DNA of 64,000 bases from Gentiana macrophylla (lineage: Eukaryota; Streptophyta; Magnoliopsida; Gentianales; Gentianaceae), in assembly GCA_026214975.1 (NCBI GenBank), contig JAOBSW010000555.1:248001-312000 (forward strand), written 5' to 3'. Of this stretch, positions 1-10,407 are shown piece after piece. Each line of letters starts with the position of its first letter. Position 1 is the first letter of the stretch. The translations under genes and the position numbers were made by a program. Under the pieces are notes generated by a model. That model ran no database searches, had not been told where the DNA came from, and saw only the letters and a list, made by a program, of their open reading frames with translations.

Positions 1-44
1 CGTAAGAGATTTAACACATTGTGAGAAATTTGGTATCAACCGTC
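1..44 (-). pseudogene. Element C: RT/RNase H junction fragment
   Basis: These bases are the part of element C's polymerase that lies beyond the B insertion. Read on the minus strand across the B insertion, the frame passes from the GHAGFY motif at about 15430 into this piece, which reads RRLIPNFSQ and then KSLT, the usual link from the gypsy RT thumb to RNase H. The fit in frame, together with the TATAA duplication at 45-49 and 15422-15426, shows that 1-44 and 15427 onward were once contiguous. The rest of C's RNase H, integrase and other LTR lie left of the window. Confidence 0.8.
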
Positions 45-49
45 TATAA

Positions 50-1158
50 TGTTAGATGTAATATCGTCGGATCAATCATAGATTGACCCGATTACGCAGC
101 GGAATGCATCAGATCTAGATCTAAACGAAAACAAAGAACATAAATTAAAGATCTAACTACAAGGGTTTTAGGAGCCAACCTTTTTATGGTGCTTAACTCC
201 AAGAACGATATATCTCCAAGAACACGTGTATTGAGAAGCCACAGCCTTCCAACGTGTGTCTCCCAGCAACACCAGGTGGATGGTGTTTCCCGCCGCCGGA
301 CCTCCTTGATTTACTACCGGAATAATCCCGAAGATTATCCCAACTTGAAATCCGAAGTACTTGGTCAAAATATCAACCTAAGTACTACACAATAATGGCG
401 TGTTATGTGATCTTGTAAAAGGCTTGGGAGAACTCTCTTTATAGAGGAGAGTAATCATTGTCCTCCAAGAATTTATTTAATTAATACAAAATCAATTGAA
501 ATAATCCTTTTCCTAAAAAGATATATCTAGAATATTCCAAAATAAATAAGGATATATAAAAGATATTCTTTTTCTTAAATTATTTAACACATAAATAATT
601 TAATCACATGTCTTATTATTTATTGAGAAAACAAATTTCCCAATAATAAATATCATAATATGCGCCCCAAACCCTAATTAATTGGGTCATGCGCCTTTTC
701 CATTTATTTGGGCCGAGTCCACGAAAAATGTATTTTCATGTATTTAATTATCTAGTCCAACTAAACAATTAATCCACATATCAATTAAATAGTCCAATCC
801 AACTATTTAATTATAATTGAGGTGAAACGATGAGAAAACTAACTATGCTATTTCGGAAGCCACGTCGGGGACCATGGACCGATATTCAGTAGCTACAATA
901 AATTAAATAAAATTATTAAATCAGACAGAATAATTATATCCAACCTATTAATTCGGGATTACACCACCATAAACCCGAAGGCGAACTCTATCGAATATAG
1001 ATAACTTACACTCAATTTATGAGTCGAAAAGCGTCCATCGATATAATCATTACATACGGATAAATCCTCCATAGTCTGTTCACTTCGATTCGGGATATTT
1101 CCGTAAACCCTTCTCGAAACATATTATCCTTATTTACCATTTACCCCCTAGTGATCAA
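50..1158 (-). repeat. Element B left LTR (3' LTR), first part
   Basis: Matches 13636 onward nearly base for base, with roughly 8 differences in the first 200 bases by eye. It is cut at 1158 by element A; the remainder is 7502-8177. Small ORFs here, on either strand, are also present in the other LTR copy and match no protein family I recognise. Confidence 0.92.
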
Positions 1159-2399
1159 TGTTAAGGGTGATTTTATACGTTTTATAAGGATATATTTTAT
1201 ATCAATTTCCCCCATATTCGTATGTTTCTCATAGAAATCGAGCTTTATATTGAAATATTGAGCAAATGGGTTTTAAAAGTCTTTAAGTGTAAATTTGAGC
1301 TAATTTCGTGATTTTATTGGTAGTTATCTATGGTTTTACACTTTGCGTGTTCTTATGGTTTTGAAGGTACATTTACATGTCATGGAGAGGGATGAAAGGA
1401 GCTTAAAAGATGTTCAAGTGATGATTTGCATGGAAGGAAAGAGATAGAGATGAAGTTGGAATGAAGATCAAGATGAATTTGGAAGAAAAAGAGTCTGGAC
1501 GCGCGTCCAGGTCCCGTCCAGAGTGGATGGGCGTCCATAAAAGTGAACTGGCGTCCAGGAGAAAAAGTTGATTCAGAGAGTTTGGACGCCATAGTGAACG
1601 AGCGTTCAGAGGCACCAGACTGGCGTCTTGAAGCTGTCTTGAAGCTTGAACTTGGAGCAGCCATGGGAGATTTTCCAGCAGCATTTTTATTCTTTCTTTG
1701 GATGATTTTGTGAGTGTTTTAATTAAAGCTTGTTTCTTTCCTTTGATTATTTGTTATGCAATCGATATCGGAAGATGTATTGCTATTTGATGTTTACCGT
1801 ATGATGGAAATCGGTGTAAACCTTAGATCACCATAGGAAAGATTAGACTTTTAACCTTGACATAACGGAAGTTGATAGGTTAGATTTCTAGGTTGTTAGA
1901 TCTATTAAATCTTGCACCTTGTTTTGAGAGCGTTAATCTTTATAGATCGGAAGATGATGAGATTCATAGACGGATTACTTACGGAAGTAGGAATTCATAC
2001 CTTTGATTAGGTGAACCACAACTTTGATTGAATCATCATAAGATAATCTAGGGAAGAATTAAGGGTTGCGGGATGGTGGATCATGTTTGTTCTATGTTGA
2101 TTTGCTTCAGTCATGAGTTAGTTTTATTGTTTTCTTTGTTGTAGTTTTATTTTATTTGCTTTTGTTCGCAACGATATTTTCCTGGCTTTGGACTGACAAT
2201 CCTCTGTCCAGTTTATTTTCCATTTTAGTTTTAGGTTTAGAAATAATTGTATCAACCTTAGGAGAATTAATGAACTAGATACCCCGATTCCCTGTGACCG
2301 ACTCCGGTATTAATCGCTGTACTACGATCCCTACACTTGGGGAATACCGGATTTATAAATTTTATTACTTGTTTGTTTTGTTAGATAAAATCCGTGACA
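1159..2399 (+). repeat. Element A 5' LTR (1241 bp)
   Basis: Aligns with the 3' LTR at 6093-7496 except for a middle block: 1626-1756 here has no counterpart in 6557-6889 of the other LTR. The 3' LTR block holds the TATA-like sequence; this copy does not. CpG-rich GGACG/CGTCC repeats cluster at about 1497-1625. Confidence 0.9.
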
Positions 2400-2405
2400 A
2401 GTTTT

Positions 2406-2423
2406 TGGCGCCGTTTCCGGGGA
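2406..2423 (+). other. Element A primer-binding site (tRNA-Asp type)
   Basis: TGGCGCCGTTTCCGGGGA lies 6 bases after the 5' LTR. It differs by one base (T for G) from the tRNA-Asp PBS usual in Athila-type elements. The C, G1 and G2 elements have the same site on the minus strand. Confidence 0.85.
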
Positions 2424-2626
2424 ATCGGTGCGGTTGTCCAGTTCATTATTAATTTTTCTAATGTTGTTCTCTTTTGTTTTTCGTAGGTAGTTTGTGTTAT
2501 CTAGTGATTATTAATTTTTCATAGGTTTGTGTTTAGGTTCCAATTAGGGTTTTGTCTAGTTTTCGTGTTTTGTTTGGACCTGTTTTTTCGTGTTTAGCGG
2601 CGTTTATGTGTTTGATTTGAACGTAA

Positions 2627-3634
2627 ACGGGCGTCCTGAGCTATTGGACCCCGTCCGTCCAAATCTGATAGTCTCTGTTTGTGTTTTGCCCATGCAGACG
2701 AGCGTCCATTAACTTGGACGCCCGTCCTGTTCCTTCTCCAGGCAGACGTCCGTCTGGCCTGTCTGTCACCAGTTTTTTTTAATTTATTTCTGTTTTAGGT
2801 AGATATCGTGGTTTAGGGTTTCTGTTTTTCGTAGGTAGGTTTCGTAGGTAGGGTTTTGAGGTTGAATTATCTGACTCCACGATTTTCACGGTCAAATTTT
2901 TGGATAAAAGGGATCGTTTCAGCACTCGTTAGTATTTTGGCCGTAACTTTCGGCTCGAGTGTCCGTTTGGCGCGTAGGACCCCAATTCGGAAAGCTCGTT
3001 CCGACGCCGACGACATGGTGAACGGCCAAAGGCCGTTCAGTGCTGTTTTCGAAGTCAAAATCCACTGTTTTCCCTTCCATTTTGGGCTCAGAAGATTTCA
3101 ACACGTTCTTTTTAGGGTTTTCTGTTTTTTCTGTTTTAAATTTTTCGTAGTTTAGGTTAAGGTTTCTGTTTCCGTATCTTGTTAGGTAGTTTTCAATAAA
3201 AGTAGCGTTAAATAAATTGAGAGTTTTTATTTTTGCCATGTTTCGATGACCGTTGGGTTAAGAATGTGCAAAAAGTTTTTTACTCAATTTATGAAACGTG
3301 AATTTAGGTTTCATAGTTTTGTTTTCGTTACTAGGGTTTCTGTTTTTATGATATGGTATTAGGTTATGATTTTAGGGTTGTTGCTGTTTTCTGGTATCAA
3401 TCGAGTCTGCTGTGTCTTTCTGCTGAGTCAGACGGGCGTCCATAGTAAGTGAACGCCCGTCCGTCCAACTTGCACATATCCTGTTATGTCTTAAGAGAAC
3501 CAAACGAGCGTTTGTCCTTTCCAAACGCCCGTCCAGTTCATCATTAACAGGAGGACGAGCGTCCGCTTGCCTGAACGTCCGTCCGCCCTGAATATGCTTT
3601 AAACGTCCGTCTATCTTTTTCGAACGGCCGTCCG
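2627..3634. repeat. Array of RACGNNCGTCC palindromic motifs
   Basis: About a dozen short sequences of the form (G/A)ACG-NN-CGTCC occur at about 2627, 2646, 2697-2730, 2742, 3430-3466, 3504, 3523, 3552-3588 and 3600-3634. More lie in both LTRs (about 1497-1625 and 6428-6590). Some pair with each other: GACGGGCGT and ACGCCCGTC at about 3430-3460 are perfect 9-base complements around a short loop. Function unknown. Confidence 0.75.
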
Positions 3635-3677
3635 ATGCATCGATTTTCTTTTGAATAGATTTTATCTTGATTTTTAC

Positions 3678-4790
3678 ATGCTTTATTTGACGTGGATACT
3701 TTCATATGAGCTTCTGTGGCTAATTATTTGTACGTAGATGTTCTGAACTTGCATGTTTACATCTTTCCATCTACGAATCCATGTTAAATAATTGATTAAT
3801 TTTTTTATATACATGCTACATTAATTGACATGGATGTTTTATTGTGAGCCCCTGTGGCCGTTGTGTATATGCGTAGATGTCCTGTTCTTTCACCGTTATG
3901 GTTTTCTTTCCATCTATTGCAATCCATGTTGAGTAATTCACCTAGCTAGACGTGATTCTAATATGACTTATGTTGTTCCTGTTGTCGTCTATCTAGGGTG
4001 TCATGATTCATCCATGCATGTTATAGTTACTGTCGGTTCTCGTATGCTATAAATGTTCGTATTGTTAATTAGTAGCTACTATTGGTTTCCATATGCTACA
4101 TATCGTTGTGATGAATCCTGTGAGCTTTGAGACCTATGTGCTTTCTTGTTATTTTTGTAACTCATATGGGTAGCTACTGTCGGTTTTCCGTTGCTACTAT
4201 CTTGTTTTAGTATAGCTAACTGTTGGTTTTCCATAATGCTATCACCTTTGATGAGTCTTAAGGCGCGTCTACATTGCATATAATGAATAAATGCATCGTT
4301 TTATCGTAAACTATCATTATTTGGTAGACGTTTATGATATACATGTCGTGTTGCAAATGAGTGGGCTAGTTTTCTTTCTTTTATTTTCTTTTATTTTTGC
4401 ATATCATTTAGTTGCATGTCATCTAGTTGCATTGTTTTTCTATTTTTATTTTATTTTTCTTGAGGGTAGTTACTGTCGGCTTGCCGTACGCTACCACTTT
4501 ATCATGTAGATTGCATTGTAATATCTTTTTCATGTAGTTGCACCTAGCCCTACTATTTTGTAATGTTCCATGTATAATTTCCATCTTTATATGGGCTTAA
4601 TTTGAAAAATCTCTATGACTTCTTTTCCATGTATAATCCTCTATCATTATTAGTTGGAGTTTGATGTTTCTGTTTGCACATGTGGTCCATATTATTCTAC
4701 AAGCTTCTGTGGCTTTATGTTTGACGCTTAGATGTCCTGTGTTTCCCCTGTATGGTGATTTTTCCATCTGAGCAATTATACCATGTGCTT
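3678..4790 (+). repeat. Three diverged copies of a ~115-base unit
   Basis: Copies at about 3678-3795, 3811-3935 and 4676-4790. Each has, in order, ACATG, the phrase AGC-(T/C)(T/C)CTGTGGC, then GTAGATGT or TTAGATGTCCTG, and a final TTTCCATCT(A/G) near a CCATG. They are dispersed rather than in tandem and enclose the hairpin array at 4022-4495. Confidence 0.65.
4022..4495 (+). repeat. Five-copy hairpin array with compensating stem changes
   Basis: Copies lie at 4022-4051, 4072-4099, 4170-4197, 4212-4242 and 4465-4495. Each reads stem, then TACTGT-like bases, then an inner stem-loop, then the closing stem. Outer stems are TATAG/CTATA, GTAGC/GCTAC, GTAGC/GCTAC, ATAGC/GCTAT and GGTAG/CTACC. Inner stems are CGG/CCG, TGG/CCA or CGGC/GCCG around a T-rich loop. 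Changes on one arm are matched on the other, as expected if the fold is kept as RNA or DNA structure. Confidence 0.8.
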
Positions 4791-5048
4791 ATATCATTAT
4801 TGTTGCTTGTTATATTCCCCCGTGTCCCCGAGATACTGCCATGTTTTTCAAGTGGTGCAGGTACATTTTTAGCTGTTCTTGTTAAGTTGGCCTTGGAAGT
4901 GAATCTGGAGAGGAATACCCATGACATCTCGTGCCTCGGAAACGCGGATCGATTATCTATCCTTCTTCAGCCTATCTTCATATCACTGCAATCAGCTAAG
5001 TACTCTTATCCGTTCTTTAATTCTGTACAACATGAGGACATGTTGTAA

Positions 5049-5064
5049 TTTAAGTGTGGGGGAG
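5049..5064 (+). other. Internal polypurine tract copy in element A
   Basis: TTTAAGTGTGGGGGAG here is identical over 16 bases to 6076-6091, the terminal PPT of the same element, about 1.03 kb downstream. It could prime an extra plus-strand start (inference). Confidence 0.7.
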
Positions 5065-5514
5065 GGGAATAGTTTCATGTATCTACATTCATTTGCCATA
5101 CTATTATATTTCTATGAAAGAGTGCTAAATTTTAAAAAATTTTCTTGTTTTGTTCCAAGTGAGCAAAGGCATATCTTTATTTGAGTTTTTATATCATTGG
5201 TGCATTATTTTGCATATTTAGTAAATTTAGATGTCTCACCCAACACTATTTTTCACGTGCCATAGTAAATGATGAGCTATAATTTGAAGCTATGCCCATT
5301 TGATTAGAGATTTTTGATGATTATCGCATGATTCTTTGCGTATATACGAATTTTGAAAATTTTAATAGTTTGTGTTTAGAATTAAAGTATGACATACTGT
5401 GAATATCTGAAGGTTTGAATGTGATAAGTAAAGCATAACTAATGTTGTTGAAAAAGTATGTTTAAAAAGAGAAAAAGTTGAATAATTGTGTGTGTCGGAA
5501 GCTAGTCGATGATT

Positions 5515-5680
5515 GGAGTGCGATAGGGTATACCACGTATGTCCTATACCACTATGATGACTAAAAGCTCACGACAGTCAGAAGAATCTGCCTTATGATT
5601 TGAGTAAGGTAGGGTATATCTCGAATATCCTATTCTGCTATGACAGGGCAATAGCTCATTCTGATGTGCGTTAAATGTGG
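5515..5680 (+). repeat. Paired hairpin repeat in element A
   Basis: Two similar units occur, each with an inverted repeat followed by ACTATGA or GCTATGA and an AGCTCA motif. The first has GGTATA/TATACC arms around 5527-5551. The second has a similar but imperfect stem around 5611-5633. No coding frame passes through both. Confidence 0.55.
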
Positions 5681-6062
5681 AGAAAGTTGAATCAACTTGA
5701 ATGAGAATTGGTATGAATTGAATAAAGTATAAGACTAAGTTATCGTCTATCTTATCCCCAGTATAAACTGAATGATATGTTGTAGGGATTATCCTCTGAG
5801 TATGTCAGAAAGGTCTTAAATACCCTCTATCATTCTTTTCGAATATGTATGTTCTGTGAGGTGCATGTTATAATCATTTTTATATTTCTAATTTAAATGG
5901 GATGTTGGCTAGTTTTGCTTGAATCAATTTCAAGTATGGATTTAGTGGAAATTTGTTATGTCTATGCACACACACTTGGGTGAACCTCTAAACTATTGAA
6001 TATGCTTTATGGTTGCATAAATGTTTATATGTCTCGAGTCTTGATTTTGTTTTGTCTTGCTC

Positions 6063-6092
6063 GGGACGAGCAAGGTTTAAGTGTGGGGGAGT
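6063..6092 (+). other. Terminal hairpin and polypurine tract of element A
   Basis: TTGCTCG and CGAGCAA are separated by three bases in the sequence just before the tract, followed by TTTAAGTGTGGGGGAG and then the 3' LTR at 6093. The PPT primes plus-strand synthesis in LTR elements. A similar TGCTC/GAGCA pair precedes the PPT of G1 and G2. Confidence 0.8.
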
Positions 6093-7496
6093 TGTTAAGG
6101 GTGATTTTATACGTTTTATAAGGATATATTTTATGTCAATTTCCCCCATATTCGTATGTTTCTCATAGAAATCGAGCTTTATATTGAAATATTGAGCAAA
6201 TGGGTTTTAAAAGTCTTTAAGTGTAAACTTGAGCTAATTTCGTGATTTTATTGGTAGTTATCTATGGTTTTACACTTTGCGTGTTCTTATGGTTTTGAAG
6301 GTACATTTACATGTCATGGAGAGGGATGAAAGGAGCTTAAAAGATGTTCAAGTGATGATTTTCATGGAAGGAAAGAGATAGAGATGAAGTTGGAATGAAG
6401 ATCAAGATGAATTTGGAAGAAAAAGAGTCTGGACGCGCGTCCAGGTCCCGTCCAGAGTGGACGGGCGTCCATAAAAGTGAACTGGCGTCCAGGAGAAAAA
6501 GTTGATTCAGAGAGTTTGGACGCCATAGTGAACGAGCGTTTAGAGGCACCAGACTGGCGTCCAAAAAGCCAAACAGGCGTCCACGGCCGACTTAGCCCAG
6601 GCCGACTTAAAGCCCTATAAATATCAGCTGCGCCCCAACCCTATTGATGATCAGATTTTACACACAAAAAATACCACAAAGCAGCCGCACTCTGAGGGTT
6701 TCAAGGCCGATCACCCGAGCCTTGTGCTCGGGTGATCCGGGTTAGATTAGGATGCTTTTGTTTTATTTGTGATTCATGGAGATCATCCATTGTATAAACT
6801 ATGTGAGTTTATCTTCTTAATTTATTCGATCCCTGTTTTATTTTTATGATCTTTGATTCGTTTTGTATCTTCCTATGTTTATGTGCTATGCAATCAATAT
6901 CGGAAGATGAATTGCTTATTGATGATTACCGTATGATGGAATCGGTGTAAACCTTAGATCGCCATAGGAAAGATTAGACTTTTAACCTTGACATAACGGA
7001 AGTTGATAGGTTAGATTTCTAGGTTGTTAGATCAAATAAATCTTGCACCTTGTTTTGAGAGCGTTAATCTCTATAAATCGGAAGATGATGAGATTGATAG
7101 ACGGATTACTTACGGAAGTAGGAATTCATACCTTTGATAGGAGAAACCACAATATTGAATTAAAATCATGAGATGAACTAGGATTGAGATCACTTGGTTT
7201 GTATATTGTTTGATCCCATGTATCTTTGTTTTATGTTCTTTTCGTTTACAGCTTTATTTATTTATTATCGCTTTTATCCTTCACGGCTTTGGGTGACAAT
7301 CCTCTGCCCAATTTATTTTCCGTTTAGTTTAGGTTTAGGAATAATTGTATCAACCTTAGGAGAATTAATGAACTAGATACCCCGATTCCTCGTGATCGAC
7401 TCCGGTATTAATCGCTATACTACGATCCCTACACTTGGGAATACCGGATTTATAAATTTTATTACTTGTTTGCTTTGTTAGATAAAATCCGTGACA
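6093..7496 (+). repeat. Element A 3' LTR (1404 bp)
   Basis: Same ends as the 5' LTR. It contains the block 6557-6889, missing from the 5' copy, which holds GCCCTATAAATATCAG, a likely RNA polymerase II core promoter. It also has GGCGTCCA repeats and an imperfect inverted repeat near 6707-6738 (GATCACCC and GGGTGATC). Confidence 0.9.
6616..6623 (+). promoter_or_regulatory. TATA box in element A 3' LTR
   Basis: TATAAATA in the LTR segment unique to the 3' copy. It is the only clear TATA-type sequence in a plausible place in this family's LTRs. Transcription from it would read out of the element into B. Confidence 0.5.
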
Positions 7497-7501
7497 ATCA
7501 A

Positions 7502-8177
7502 TTAGTTCATATTCAATATAATATGAACTCGGCCGATCGATCAGTTTCTAGGGTTAAAATAAGGGAACTGTCTGTCTACTTCCCGAGGTAAGGAATGGAT
7601 TTCATATCTGTGATAGCACAGACTACTCACTCATCCCAGAATAGAGCCAATGAGAAGTGTTGGACCACATACTGTGAAGTGATCCTTACTAACACATCAA
7701 ACCCTACCCCAGTCTAAGTAGTTGTCTGTGATCATCTCATGATTGAGATTAATCCATATATGATCATCTTGTGATTCGATAAGTCTTTTCGATCACGGAA
7801 TTATATCAAGAATTCAAATCAAATCGGTCCAGCCCTATATGATTATCATCATATATAAATGCCCCATTAGGTACCCTATTACCGACAGTCCGGATAAGAC
7901 TGTCACACCTAAACTGCTCTGGGCGCATTATTAGCAAATTAATCTAGAGACCCGTACTCAGATTAACAAATGCTACGGACTAAGTTAATTTTAAGTACAT
8001 CCCACTAACTTAATCCTCTTGTGTATAGCCATACACTGAGTTATGTGATTACATAAATGAGGTACTTAGGGTTTTCAGTAGTGTCTTAATTATAAGCATA
8101 CATTCATATAATAAGATGAATTATTAATTCTATCCTAAAACAATTAGATAATTGTCTTTCGGGCACTACACCTAACA
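7502..8177 (-). repeat. Element B left LTR (3' LTR), second part
   Basis: Continues the LTR after element A and its ATCAA duplication. Matches 14746-15421 of the right LTR. Ends ACCTAACA at 8177, followed by CTCCCACTTGC, whose reverse complement is the PPT of B. Confidence 0.9.
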
Positions 8178-8190
8178 ATCTCCCACTTGC
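8178..8190 (-). other. Element B polypurine tract
   Basis: The minus strand reads GCAAGTGGGAGAT directly before the LTR start TGTTAGG. It is in the right position for plus-strand priming and fixes the element's orientation. Confidence 0.75.
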
Positions 8191-8339
8191 ACGAAAGGCA
8201 AGTGGATTAATTGTTTTAGAGCACACCCTTTATTTCTATATCTACAACATTTTCCCACTTGCTCAAAATAAGTGAGACATGTCCCAAAGATTCATACCCT
8301 CCAAGCGCATCCAAGTAATTCACGTTTCCACGTACGACT

Positions 8340-8460
8340 GGGGTATGCCGCCGTAGGGTAGGTCAGTGACCCGGCGCGTACTTAAAACTGAACACCATGT
8401 GACTTGGTACACTGATCAGGTAGGTCGGCGGCTTGAGTCGATTTTGGGATCGAAACGTCG
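8340..8460. repeat. GTCAGTGACCCGGCG block, copy 1
   Basis: GGTCAGTGACCCGGCG at 8361-8376 is identical to 12100-12115. Similarity extends upstream (GTATGCC...CG) and downstream (GTAC, GAACACCAT). The two copies lie near opposite ends of B's interior, about 3.7 kb apart. Confidence 0.7.
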
Positions 8461-9108
8461 CTATTCCATCTAATCAGGTGGTATGATTTCAATATGCCTT
8501 TGATTCAACATTGAGGACAAGATCTACTTAACAATCATCCTTAATCCGACCTAAAGCCAGAATCAGTGTTATCACTTATATTCTAGTTTGCACTTGAATA
8601 TACTAGCATATTATTCCTCATTCTCCTGAAGATACTTGAGGATTCAATAAACATCCTATTTAGTATTCATCTGCAGGTTTAGATAATCATTCCTGAGAGG
8701 TAGGGTAGACTACATCGTTGAATGCTGCATAAATGCAAGAATATCTTAACCAGGTGAATAGATGGGATTGCCAATGATCGATTCTCGAGAATTTGAGCGA
8801 ATCAAATCCTTTAGAATGAATCCCGATGGCATGTCAGACTCTGACTTCAGATAACAAACCCATGTTGTTTCCAAGTGTTTCAGTGTTACCATTGATAAAC
8901 ACTAATCTACATACTACTTTACTAATATTGATTCCCAGTCTACGAAAGACTTATCAACATTCTGGTCAAGTCCACATATGAAAATATATGACTTTGAAAT
9001 GACCTAGAGGTTTTCTTTAATCCCCAAAGGATATAAGCTATGGCAGGCATCCTGCCAAAGGTTCTTTCTGAATAAATTAAGATACTGTTAGTCTCGCAAA
9101 AAGGTCTT

Positions 9109-10407
9109 AGGGAATCACCCCTATTTTCTGCTTTGTAACGAATCCGTCATTTGTTCTTAGCTAAAACCCTTCTGTTCTGAATGAATTTAGATTCCATTGT
9201 TCGGCAAGGAAGTCTCAGGGAATCACCCCTATTTCCCGCTTTTTGATGAAATCAAGCAAGTCTGAGTGGTAAGAGAGATCACGGTCTGGTTAACTCTCTA
9301 CCTTTTAGGGAATCACCCCTAAATTACTCAACTTTGCGTTGAAAGTTAAAATTTCCTATTCTTTCGACTCTTCTCCATGTAGTTCCAATTACTCCCACTG
9401 GGCCTGAGATACTCAGGTGGTTCTACAAGAGTTTCAACAGAATTGGAGTATCATACTCCATTCACAGGGTTTTGGCTTTTAAACCAACCTCTATGATCAG
9501 GATCCTATACAGTCCACGAAGGACTCTAGGTCATCAATATACCCTATAGACCATAAGGTGTTGCAATGGGTAATGGACAAACCATACTCCCACTGCGTTC
9601 GGGGTGGAGTGATATACTGATCTAGTTTAGTAGTTTTTATTAGTGTTATCACAAACTGCCGGTGTTGGATGTGGACTGAACAAATCAGTTAGTAACATCT
9701 TGAGTACAAATACTTCAAGATCTAAGGTTGTTATTTATAGACTCTATCAGACCGAGTTTGGCAGTATCACCGTCATTCTCTAATTTTATGAGTTTTATAA
9801 CCGACCTTTACTCAATGCATTAAGATATTTCACGACCTGAATGTGTACGCAAAATTTCCAGTCCTACCTTCAAGCACTAAATGCTAAATGTCTATATTTA
9901 CGGAAGTGGGGTGAACCGAATTCACTCCTTATCCACAAATGCATAGGCATCTTTTAGGTAGACTTCTTGGTTTTTCATTACAACCGTTATTTTGCAACCA
10001 ATATCTTAAATGAGTCAGCAGCGTATCGTAGCACATCAATAACTATATAAGGCAAATTTATGGTGTATCCCTTAGTGAAAACATTTTACTGGGAGGCAGG
10101 CCAAGCATCAGTCCCGAAGACTACGCAATAACCTATTTCTGAGTATGGAATACTCTATCTCTAGTGAAATCAGAGATTTCCTCCAAATATTTTGGATAAA
10201 CATACCGGAGTCTTGAATAGTTGTTAGACAAGATGTCACTACTTCAAAAAAACTCCCACTCGCTTGTACCTTTCATATGACCCCGAAGGTTGTAATGAAC
10301 AAGCTATGTTACTTCTTTAAATCTATTTCCCTTTCCTGATTGAAAGGAAACTTATGCATTGTTCCTTTGAGACGGTGTTCCTTTGACTGGGAGATAGGAA
10401 TCACCCT
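9109..10407. repeat. AGGGAATCACCCCTA repeats
   Basis: Exact or near-exact copies at 9109-9123, 9217-9231 and 9307-9321, with a shorter variant at 10396-10407. The ends AGGG and CCCT are complementary around AATCA, so each can form a small hairpin. The first three are about 90-108 bases apart. Confidence 0.7.

Larger units (their letters stand above)
2400..6092 (+). other. Element A internal region, no coding potential recognised
   Basis: No frame here resembles a retrotransposon protein. The longest frames (about 100 codons near 2856-3239) overlap on opposite strands and match nothing I know. The region from 2400 to 3640 is CpG-rich for this window because of repeated RACGNNCGTCC palindromes. 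From 3678 to 4790 there are three copies of a roughly 115-base unit and five short hairpins. From 5049 on there is an internal PPT copy, paired hairpin repeats and the terminal PPT. The order suggests a structured RNA rather than a decayed gene. Confidence 0.75.
1159..7496 (+). mobile_element. Element A: non-coding LTR retrotransposon with Athila-like ends
   Basis: LTRs start TGTTAAGGG and end CCGTGACA, and the TSD is ATCAA (1154-1158 and 7497-7501). A tRNA-Asp-type PBS follows the 5' LTR and a PPT precedes the 3' LTR, so the element is on the plus strand. The 3.7-kb interior has no frame resembling gag, protease, RT or integrase. The tRNA-Asp primer, the PPT and the hairpin beside it resemble the Athila-type elements G1 and G2, so an Athila-type helper is likely (inference). 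It is the innermost and youngest insertion of the F>D>C>B>A stack. The interior is full of short structured repeats, listed separately. Confidence 0.9.

Noticed and set aside
2856..3239. Overlapping ORFs of 63-106 codons on both strands in element A
   Set aside because: They overlap antisense in a GC-richer patch and match nothing known; no supporting signals.
4022..4495. CRISPR-like array
   Set aside because: Copies are diverged hairpins at irregular spacing, in a plant retroelement; no uniform repeats or spacers.
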